Assembly: GCA_021813445.1 (NCBI GenBank)
Contig: JAKAKP010000122.1
Location: 1 to 36,008 of the forward strand
DNA length: 36,008 nucleotides
From: Deltaproteobacteria bacterium
Lineage (GTDB): Bacteria; Desulfobacterota; Desulfobaccia; Desulfobaccales; 0-14-0-80-60-11
Reading direction: 5' to 3'
This document shows positions 30,857-36,008 of this stretch, in pieces (position 1 is the first letter of the stretch; every line of letters begins with the position of its first letter). Below the pieces are notes generated by a model. The model ran no database searches. It saw only the letters and a program-made list of their open reading frames with translations, and was not told the DNA's origin. The translations under genes and the position numbers were made by a program.

Positions 30857-31525
30857 ATGAATCCACCAAAGACGAATATTTGGGGGGCGATCGCCGCTCC
30901 TGGCTACCGTTTCATCCTGGCCGCGGGCGCGGTATTTCTCCTGGGCCTGTTTCTTAACTCCACCTGGCTGGCCCTCCTGGGTCTCCTGGGGGCCGGGTTT
31001 TTCGTTTATTTTTTCCGGGACCCCCAGCGGCCCATCCCGACAGAACCGGGCCTGATCAGTTCCCCCGCGGACGGTAAGGTGGTGCTCGTGGATGAGGTCC
31101 GGGAAGATAAATTTCTGGGAAGACCGGCCAAACGCGTGTGCATCTTTATGGACGTTTTCGACGTTCACGTGAACCGGGCGCCGGTGGCAGGGACGGTAGT
31201 CGAGTCAAAACACCGGGCCGGGCGGTTCCAGGCTGCATTCCGTCTGAACGCGGACCAGGTCAATGAGCAACAAGCCACCCTGCTGGGGACTGAAGCAGGC
31301 CCCCAGGTATTGGTGGTCCAGATCGCCGGCCTCCTGGCCCGGCGCATCATCTCTTTTGTGACGCCCGGACAGAAGCTGGAGCGGGGGGAACGCCTGGGCA
31401 TGATCTGCTTCGGCTCCCGGGTGGACCTGTACCTGCCGCCGGAGGCCGAAGTCCTGGTCAAGGTGGGGGATAAGGTCAAGGCCGGGTCCAGCGTCATCGC
31501 CCGGTGGTGGCCGGATGCCGCTTGA
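30857..31525 (+). CDS. psd: Phosphatidylserine decarboxylase proenzyme (short type)
   Basis: A 222-residue decarboxylase that makes phosphatidylethanolamine from phosphatidylserine. Two adjacent hydrophobic segments (about 17-50) anchor it in the inner membrane. The motif MICFGSRVDLYLP contains the self-cleavage site Gly186-Ser187, which yields the pyruvoyl prosthetic group at the N-terminus of the alpha chain. DVFDVHVNRAP (about 100-110) is the conserved His/Asp region of the PSD family. The short length and FGS site are typical of the PSD-A group. It is paired with pssA 48 bases downstream. Confidence 0.95.
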   Translation: MNPPKTNIWGAIAAPGYRFILAAGAVFLLGLFLNSTWLALLGLLGAGFFVYFFRDPQRPIPTEPGLISSPADGKVVLVDEVREDKFLGRPAKRVCIFMDVFDVHVNRAPVAGTVVESKHRAGRFQAAFRLNADQVNEQQATLLGTEAGPQVLVVQIAGLLARRIISFVTPGQKLERGERLGMICFGSRVDLYLPPEAEVLVKVGDKVKAGSSVIARWWPDAA

Positions 31526-31526
31526 G

Positions 31527-31554
31527 CGGCAGGGACGGCTGAGGCGCCCTGCCG
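31527..31554. other. Hairpin between psd and pssA
   Basis: CGGCAGGG and CCCTGCCG form an 8-bp stem around a 12-base loop right after the psd stop. There is no T-run, so it is more likely a processing or stabilising element than a terminator. Confidence 0.45.
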
Positions 31555-31573
31555 TAGCAGCACGGAAAAAGTC

Positions 31574-32368
31574 ATGGCTTTCCGTAAAAGACGCAAGAAA
31601 AGGGACCGACGGCGTATCCGGGGAGTGTACCTCCTTCCCAACCTGATCACCACTGCCAGCCTCTTTGCCGGTTTTTATGCCATCGTCGCGGCCATCGACG
31701 GCCGCTTCCTGGCCGCGGCCTGGGCCATCTTTGTGGCCCTGATCCTGGACGGCCTGGACGGCCGCATCGCCCGCATGACCCACAGCACTTCCAACTTCGG
31801 GGTCCAATACGATTCCCTGGCGGACCTGGTGTCCTTCGGGGTAGCCCCGGCGCTCCTGGTATATCTCTGGGCCCTGAAACCCTTCAAGCAGTTCGGCTGG
31901 GTCGCGGCCTTTTTGTTTGTGGTCTGCGGGGCCTTAAGGCTGGCACGGTTCAACGTCCAATCCGGCTCCATGGACCCCCGCTATTTCAACGGCTTCCCCA
32001 TTCCCGCGGCGGCCATGGTCATCGCCACCGCCATCGCCTTTTACTACCAGATCGGCGAATGGGCCCCGGAGAAGGATAAGTACATCCTGGTGATGATCTA
32101 TGTCCTCTCCTTCCTGATGGTCAGCAATATCAAGTACTTCAGCTTCAAGAAGGTGGAGCTGTTCAAGCGCCATCCTTTTCAGACCCTGGTGGCCGCGGTG
32201 CTCCTGTTCGTGGCGGTGGCCACCGCCCCGGAACTCATGGGGTTCCCCCTCATGGTCATCTATGCCAGCTCGGGTGTGATCAGCAGTTACATTTACTACC
32301 GCCGCCGCCAACCGCAACAGCCGGAGAAGCAGGAAGAAGAGCCGGCCCCCAAGCCCACCGGGCCTTAA
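31574..32368 (+). CDS. pssA: CDP-diacylglycerol-serine O-phosphatidyltransferase
   Basis: A 264-residue membrane enzyme that makes phosphatidylserine from CDP-diacylglycerol and serine, the step before Psd. The CDP-alcohol phosphotransferase motif D-G-x2-A-R-x8-G-x3-D-x3-D is complete in DGRIARMTHSTSNFGVQYD followed by SLAD (about 61-83). About six to eight hydrophobic segments are visible. The N-terminus is very basic (RKRRKKRDRRRIRG), typical of the family. The C-terminus is an acidic, Pro-rich tail. A GGAAAAA site precedes the ATG. With psd it gives a complete two-step route to phosphatidylethanolamine. Confidence 0.95.
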   Translation: MAFRKRRKKRDRRRIRGVYLLPNLITTASLFAGFYAIVAAIDGRFLAAAWAIFVALILDGLDGRIARMTHSTSNFGVQYDSLADLVSFGVAPALLVYLWALKPFKQFGWVAAFLFVVCGALRLARFNVQSGSMDPRYFNGFPIPAAAMVIATAIAFYYQIGEWAPEKDKYILVMIYVLSFLMVSNIKYFSFKKVELFKRHPFQTLVAAVLLFVAVATAPELMGFPLMVIYASSGVISSYIYYRRRQPQQPEKQEEEPAPKPTGP

Positions 32369-32396
32369 AGAATACGTCAACCTCCGATCGCAGCCA

Positions 32397-32443
32397 CTCC
32401 CCCCCTAACCCCCTTCCACGGAGGGGAGGGGGGATAAGAATGG
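32397..32443. repeat. C-rich/G-rich palindromic repeat, copy 2
   Basis: CCCCCCCTAACCCCC, spacer, GGGGAGGGGGGATAAGAATG. It lies downstream of pssA and could form a hairpin. It is nearly identical in layout to 33108-33160 and 1613-1657. Confidence 0.7.
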
Positions 32444-32514
32444 GCTTTTTCAAGCTGTGGGGATATTTTTGCAGATTACCAACATATAGTTACGAAGATT
32501 CGACTATGAATACC

Positions 32515-32715
32515 TAATACCGAGTTGCAATTTAACGGCAATTTTTTGTAGGGGCGGACCCATGTGTCCGCCCCTGCATCCGCAAATACCCCTGCGTAAG
32601 TTATATGATCATATGTATTTTTAGAGACCGAAGGATTGCGTTTTTGCGAACGTCCAGGGGGCACACATGGGTGCCCCCCTACAGATCCACGCCGTTAGAT
32701 TGCAACTCGGTATAA
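32515..32715. mobile_element. MITE-like element with long terminal inverted repeats, 201 bp
   Basis: The left end TAATACCGAGTTGCAATTTA (from 32515, continuing ACGGC) and the right end (32691-32715) match as inverted repeats at 23 of 25 positions. After an 8-base non-matching spacer the inverted similarity resumes: GTAGGGGCGGACCCATGTGT on the left faces its counterpart near 32655-32682 for about 30 more bases. Almost three quarters of the element is therefore arm. No protein is encoded. The flanks (TA on the left, AA on the right) give no certain target-site duplication. This is the profile of a non-autonomous miniature transposable element; no parent transposase is in the window. Confidence 0.7.
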
Positions 32716-32726
32716 GATTCGGACTT

Positions 32727-32769
32727 TTCCCCCTCCCCCTTGATGGGGGAGGGATGGGGTGGGGGTGGG
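32727..32769. repeat. CCCTCCCCCTTGATGGGGGA repeat containing the DUF559 start
   Basis: CCCCCTCCCCC faces GGGGGAGGG around TTGAT, followed by further G-rich sequence. It encodes the first residues of the DUF559 protein. Confidence 0.6.
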
Positions 32770-33168
32770 TATTTGGCCGGGGAATATGTTACTCCCGCAA
32801 AAAATCTTAGAAAATGCTCTACTGACGCCGAAAGAGTCTTATGGCGACAGCTAAGGGGGAAACAATTAGAGGGTTACAAATTTCGCCGCCAAGAACCTAT
32901 CGGCAGTTACATCGTTGATTTTGTGTGTTATTTCAAAAAGATAATTGTGGAAGTTGATGGCGGCCAACATGCCATAGATGCCGATAAGGATTTTAAAAGA
33001 GATAGCTGGTTTCGTAGGCAAGGGTTTAAGGTTTTGAGATACTGGAGCAATGAGGTATTAGCCAATACCGAGGGGGTTATCGAAACTATATTGAGAGAAC
33101 TAGGTGCTCCTCCCCTCCCCCTAACCCCCTCCTACAAGGGGAGGGGGGATAAAGATGGGCAAGCCTAA
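32743..33168 (+). CDS. DUF559 domain protein (Vsr-like endonuclease fold)
   Basis: A 141-residue protein. The DUF559 core runs from about 20 to 122: ST(D)AERVLWRQLRGKQLEGYKFRRQEPIGSYIVDF, then IIVEVDGGQHAID and RDSWFRRQGFKVLRYWSNEVLAN. The D of VDF, the E and D of VEVDG and the following Q-H match the PD-(D/E)xK active site of the Vsr/DUF559 nuclease superfamily. Members are small DNases of unclear biology, often scattered among repeats. Both ends derive from repeats: GEGWGGGG at the N-terminus and PPLPLTPSYKGRGDKDG at the C-terminus. The true start may be as late as the Val/Thr-Pro near residue 17. The gene is AT-richer than its neighbours. Confidence 0.8.
   Translation: MGEGWGGGGYLAGEYVTPAKNLRKCSTDAERVLWRQLRGKQLEGYKFRRQEPIGSYIVDFVCYFKKIIVEVDGGQHAIDADKDFKRDSWFRRQGFKVLRYWSNEVLANTEGVIETILRELGAPPLPLTPSYKGRGDKDGQA
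33108..33160. repeat. C-rich/G-rich palindromic repeat, copy 3
   Basis: CTCCCCTCCCCCTAACCCCC, spacer, GGGGAGGGGGGATAAAGATG. It overlaps the last codons of the DUF559 gene and carries the same GATAAAGATG end that provides the rimP start in copy 1. Confidence 0.7.
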
Positions 33169-33312
33169 GCAGGTTGAGAAAATACCTGCAATAATTGATA
33201 GGAGAAAGAAAATCTTCAAAAGCCAGAAAATTCAACAGTGATCTTTTTCCCCTTCCTTTCCGATTAAACTTCGTATATAAAATTATTTATCCTAAAATTT
33301 AGCGTAAACCCT

Positions 33313-33390
33313 ATGACCTCTTCACCCACTCACCGCTCTTTAGTTTTCACCCGCCAGGGGCTGGCCCTGGTTCTGCTGCTGCCTGCCTAG
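33313..33390 (+). CDS. Possible leucine-rich leader peptide upstream of leuA
   Basis: A 25-residue frame starting MTSSPTHRSL and ending in QGLALVLLLPA, with six Leu codons, five of them CTG clustered in the last ten residues. A palindrome GCCTGCCTAGGCAGGC overlaps the stop codon. A Leu-run followed by a hairpin upstream of a leucine-synthesis gene is the layout of a transcription attenuator. Against this: no ribosome site is visible, the distance to leuA is 350 bases, and a promoter-like TATAAT lies between. It could equally be a chance frame or the start of a decayed membrane-protein gene. Confidence 0.25.
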   Translation: MTSSPTHRSLVFTRQGLALVLLLPA

Positions 33391-33462
33391 GCAGGCATAT
33401 ACTTTTCCCCTAGACAATAAGGCAAAGATATTGTTTTAACTGCTTCTTTTTGAGGCAGACGG

Positions 33463-33471
33463 TGATATAAT
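33463..33471 (+). promoter_or_regulatory. Extended -10 promoter upstream of leuA
   Basis: TGATATAAT (TG-n-TATAAT, exact extended -10) with a poor -35 (TTCTTT or similar). The predicted start near 33477 gives a leader of about 265 bases to the leuA ATG. Confidence 0.45.
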
Positions 33472-33551
33472 GCCGTTGCCTTCCCTGAGAAGCCATTTTA
33501 AAATCTGTTGCGCGCGTCAAGGTGAATCAGCTAACAGGATGGGAAGTAAGG

Positions 33552-33640
33552 AAAATCCCCCCCTTTGGTAAAGGGGGCAGGGGGGATTTAACAGGCGCCC
33601 CAAAATCCCCCAAAATCCCCCTTTTTCAAAGGGGGACTTA
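33552..33640. repeat. AAATCCCCC...GGGGGATTT repeat block
   Basis: Two consecutive palindromic units: AATCCCCCCCTTTGGTAAAG with GGGGGCAGGGGGGATTT, then CAAAATCCCCCTTTTTCAAA with GGGGGA. It is related to the C/G-rich repeats elsewhere in the window and lies in the leuA leader. Confidence 0.65.
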
Positions 33641-33744
33641 AAGACCGGCCCTTCCGGCCTTTTGTTGGTTGAGAATCTTAACGCGGCCTGAAGCCGGGTT
33701 TTGAAATGGCTTGCAAGGTCCCCCAAAGGGACAAGGAGTGCCAG

Positions 33745-35295
33745 ATGCCAGACAAAGTAATTATCTTCGATACCACGCTCCGGGATGGGGAGCAGACTCC
33801 CGGGGCCAGCCTCAATGTGGACGAGAAACTCCAGATCGCCCGGAGCCTGGAGCTCCTCAACGTGGACGTCATCGAGGCGGGCTTTCCTTTTGCGTCCCGG
33901 GGTGATTTCGAGGCCGTGCGGGCGGTGGCCCGGGAGATCCGCACCCCCCAGATTGCGGGCCTGGCCCGGGCCTATGAAAAGGATATCGACGCCTGCTGGG
34001 AGGCCGTCAAAGAGGCCACCCAGCCCCGCATCCATACCTTTATCTCCACCTCCGACATCCATCTGAAATACCAGATGAAAAAGTCCCGGGAGGAGGTGCT
34101 GGAGATGGCCGCGGCCGCGGTGAAGCACGCGGCCAAATACACCAGCAACGTGGAGTTCTCGGCCATGGACGCGTCCCGGAGCGACCTGGCCTACGTGGCC
34201 CAGGTCTTCAGCGCGGCCATCGACGCGGGGGCCAAGACCCTGAACTTCCCGGACACCGTGGGCTACGGCATCCCGGAGGAGTTCGGGTCCAAGATTAAAT
34301 ACTTGATGGAGCATATCCCCAATATCCACAAGGCGGTGATCTCCGTACACTGCCACAACGATCTGGGGTTGGCCGTGGCCAACACCCTGGCCGCCATCGC
34401 CAACGGCGCCCGCCAGGTGGAAGTGACCATCAACGGCATCGGCGAGCGGGCCGGCAACGCCTCCATGGAGGAGGTGGTCATGGCCCTGGCCACCCGCAAG
34501 GACCTGTTTGCTTACTATACGGACATCGTCAGCCAGTACATCTTCCCCACCAGCCGCCTGGTGAGCAAGCTCACCGGGGTAATAGTGCAGCCCAACAAGG
34601 CCATTGTCGGGGCCAACGCCTTTGCCCACGAGTCCGGCATCCACCAGGACGCGGTGCTCAAAGAGGCCAGCACCTTCGAGATCATGACCCCCACTGCGGT
34701 GGGTATCAAGAAGAGCACCCTGCCCCTGGGCAAGCTCTCGGGCCGCCACGCCTTCAAAAAGAAGCTCCAGGACATGGGCTTTTACCTGGGCGATGAGGAA
34801 TTGAACCGGGTCTTCTACCGCTTCAAAGACCTGGCGGACCGGAAAAAAACGGTCTTCGACGAAGACTTGGTGAGCCTGGTGGAAACCGAAGTGATCTACA
34901 AGTCGGTGCCCGAGCATTTCAAGCTGGTGGAACTGGTGGTGCTCACCGGCACGACGGTCAAACCCAACGCCAATATCAAGATGGAGGTGGGGGGCGAGCT
35001 CAAGTCCTACTCCACCTTCGGGGACGGCCCCATTGACGCGACGTTTAGGGCCATCACGCACCTGGCCCAATCCAAGTGCAAGCTCCTCAAGTTCGCGGTG
35101 AGTTCCATCACCGGCGGCACCGAGGCCCTGGGGGAGGTATCCGTGCGCTTGGAGGACGAAGGCACCATAGTCACCGGCCAGGGCGTGGACCCGGACGTGG
35201 TCACCGCCAGCGCCCGGGCCTATATCAATGGCCTGAACCGGCTGAAATTCTCCAAGGAGATGGGGCCCAAGAAGGGGAAGCCAGAAGAACTGTAG
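33745..35295 (+). CDS. leuA: 2-isopropylmalate synthase
   Basis: A 516-residue enzyme condensing acetyl-CoA with 2-oxoisovalerate, the committed step of leucine synthesis. The HMGL-like TIM barrel (about 1-270) has [12 protein letters not shown] starting at D9 and the metal-binding HCHNDLG with H202 and H204. The linker [16 protein letters not shown] (about 292-307) is diagnostic. The C-terminal LeuA dimer domain (about 385-510) binds leucine for feedback inhibition and contains [27 protein letters not shown] upstream fixes the ATG at 33745. It lies 1.4 kb beyond pssA, separated by the MITE-like element and the DUF559 gene. Confidence 0.97.
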   Translation: MPDKVIIFDTTLRDGEQTPGASLNVDEKLQIARSLELLNVDVIEAGFPFASRGDFEAVRAVAREIRTPQIAGLARAYEKDIDACWEAVKEATQPRIHTFISTSDIHLKYQMKKSREEVLEMAAAAVKHAAKYTSNVEFSAMDASRSDLAYVAQVFSAAIDAGAKTLNFPDTVGYGIPEEFGSKIKYLMEHIPNIHKAVISVHCHNDLGLAVANTLAAIANGARQVEVTINGIGERAGNASMEEVVMALATRKDLFAYYTDIVSQYIFPTSRLVSKLTGVIVQPNKAIVGANAFAHESGIHQDAVLKEASTFEIMTPTAVGIKKSTLPLGKLSGRHAFKKKLQDMGFYLGDEELNRVFYRFKDLADRKKTVFDEDLVSLVETEVIYKSVPEHFKLVELVVLTGTTVKPNANIKMEVGGELKSYSTFGDGPIDATFRAITHLAQSKCKLLKFAVSSITGGTEALGEVSVRLEDEGTIVTGQGVDPDVVTASARAYINGLNRLKFSKEMGPKKGKPEEL

Positions 35296-35357
35296 CGGTT
35301 CAGCGGCTTAGCGGTTTGGTTAAAAGCAATGTAGGGTGGGCATGGCCCACCCTACTA
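35296..35357. repeat. AGCGGTTCAGCGG repeat and GTAGGGTGGGC palindrome after leuA
   Basis: AGCGGTTCAGCGGCTTAGCGG matches the repeat at 26088-26172. It is followed by GTAGGGTGGGCATGGCCCAC and CCTAC, a stem of about 10 bp without a T-run. Confidence 0.6.
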
Positions 35358-35385
35358 ATAATATTACTAAGCCAGGGTTTAATTG

Positions 35386-35808
35386 ATGGAAAACATAGTA
35401 TTTTATGTTTCGCTATTGCTTGGAGTATTATTGTTATTGGTGGTAATCATCAATTTGATTAGAAACAAATATGATGGTTTTGCGGGAGTCTCGTTATTAA
35501 CGGTTGCAATGATAGTTGGGACTATATTGATTGGCATGCCTGTTTGGCCTCTGTGGAAATCGGTAGATTTTCAAGTAAAAGATTTTAGAGTAAGACTTGT
35601 AAAGGCAGAACAAGAAATTAAAGAACAAAAACTGGAATTCAAGAATATTAAAAATGCAATAGCTAATTATCAAGCTTTACATGGAATTAAACCTACAGGA
35701 ATAATTGATGATAACACATTAAATTTATTGAACAATAAAAAGAAAACAGGGAAAGAAAATTCTGGTGGAAGATGCCGCTTGGAATTCGAGCATTCAGATA
35801 ATAAATAG
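35386..35808 (+). CDS. AT-rich membrane protein with a peptidoglycan-binding-like helix motif
   Basis: A 140-residue protein. Two hydrophobic segments (about 4-24 and 33-55) are followed by a charged coiled-coil stretch (KDFRVRLVKAEQEIKEQKLE) and a segment AIANYQALHGIKPTGIIDDN that resembles the helix-turn of PG_binding_1 domains (x-Q...G....G..D..T...L). The rest is Lys-rich and probably disordered. The coding GC is about half that of leuA, a strong contrast that suggests recent arrival, which fits its position beside an insertion sequence. The ATG at 35386 is preferred over a TTG just before it; a weak AGGG lies upstream. Function unknown. Confidence 0.65.
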   Translation: MENIVFYVSLLLGVLLLLVVIINLIRNKYDGFAGVSLLTVAMIVGTILIGMPVWPLWKSVDFQVKDFRVRLVKAEQEIKEQKLEFKNIKNAIANYQALHGIKPTGIIDDNTLNLLNNKKKTGKENSGGRCRLEFEHSDNK

Positions 35809-35885
35809 TTGCATATTGATTTAATATTCATGATCTTAACGAACTTGGAATATATGCTTTCTAACAGCAGAAAGTGTGTCGCACT

Positions 35886-36008
35886 AGCAGGCTGTTGAAA
35901 AACTCTTTTCTTGATGCCCCTAAAATAACGCTGTCCATAATGCCGATAAGGTGTTATAGTCAACGATAACAATATGTTATCTGGAGGCAGCCATTATGCG
36001 CGGCAACG
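35886..36008 (+). mobile_element. Left end of an insertion sequence (cut by the window edge)
   Basis: AGCAGGCTGTTGAAAAACTC near 35886-35905 is the kind of terminal inverted repeat seen at ends of IS1182/IS5-like elements, and it is followed about 90 bases later by a transposase-like start. A GGAGG ribosome site is at 35982-35986. The right end is outside the window, so length and target duplication cannot be judged. Confidence 0.6.
35996..36008 (+). CDS. Start of a transposase gene (partial)
   Basis: ATGCGCGGCAACG encodes MRGN, the opening of a common transposase group whose members begin MRG(N/D). Only four codons are visible; the call depends on the terminal repeat and the ribosome site upstream. 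Confidence 0.45.

Larger units (their letters stand above)
33169..33744. other. Long leader/intergenic region upstream of leuA
   Basis: About 575 bases. It contains a 25-codon frame with a leucine-rich end (33313-33390), a palindrome at its stop codon, an extended -10 promoter (33463-33471), a G/C-rich repeat block (33552-33640) and a short GGCC/GGCC or CCGG/CCGG hairpin followed by TTTTGTT near 33645-33665. No other gene is seen. Confidence 0.5.

Noticed and set aside
33517-35070. Minus-strand frame of 517 codons opposite leuA
   Set aside because: Antisense shadow of leuA, which has exact family motifs.

Overview
The window reads as a chromosomal segment of a GC-rich Gram-negative bacterium, most likely a deltaproteobacterium (Desulfobacterota, perhaps a Desulfobacca/Syntrophobacterales relative). 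This is an inference from gene order (rimP-nusA-infB-DUF503-rbfA...truB-rpsO-pnp-M16 peptidase; DUF465-ilvB-ilvN...ilvC-psd-pssA-DUF559-leuA), from two HD-GYP proteins and from unusually dense intergenic repeats; no rRNA or other taxonomic marker is present.

Layout. 1-1470: tail of a Cys-rich protein, a tRNA-Gly(CCC) with a near-consensus promoter, a candidate structured RNA ending in an intrinsic terminator, a small pyrimidine-dimer glycosylase-like protein and a half-size TauE/SafE permease. 1655-13381: the translation/RNA-metabolism cluster (rimP, nusA, infB, DUF503, rbfA, truB, rpsO, pnp, M16 protease). It is interrupted between rbfA and truB by a small exported protein and an AT-richer pair (MNT-type nucleotidyltransferase plus a small unknown protein). 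13534-23546: mostly minus-strand accessory genes (small acidic protein, alpha/beta hydrolase, an HD-GYP protein facing a plus-strand HD-GYP paralogue, a 563-residue unknown, a membrane-anchored SGNH protein, YjbQ, a helical unknown, pyrR). 23835-25846: a J-domain protein, apparently leaderless, followed by two tandem DUF3108 paralogues. 25847-26693: an 850-bp non-coding stretch with two promoter-to-terminator units that look like small RNAs, an inverted-repeat element and the ilv promoter. 26694-35295: branched-chain amino-acid synthesis (ilvB, ilvN, ilvC, leuA) with two phosphatidylethanolamine genes (psd, pssA) embedded, plus a lipoprotein-like gene, a MITE-like element and a DUF559 gene bounded by repeats. 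35386-36008: an AT-rich membrane protein and the left end of an insertion sequence cut by the window edge.

The genes form coherent blocks. The first block makes and matures the translation machinery and degrades RNA. The second supplies isoleucine/valine precursors, commits carbon to leucine and makes phosphatidylethanolamine.

The most unusual material is non-coding: three candidate structured RNAs, at least six families of intergenic repeats (several supplying start or stop codons to genes), four copies of a palindromic element built around a GTCATTCTGAG core, and a 201-bp element with long terminal inverted repeats. No CRISPR array, prophage or complete toxin-antitoxin module was seen.
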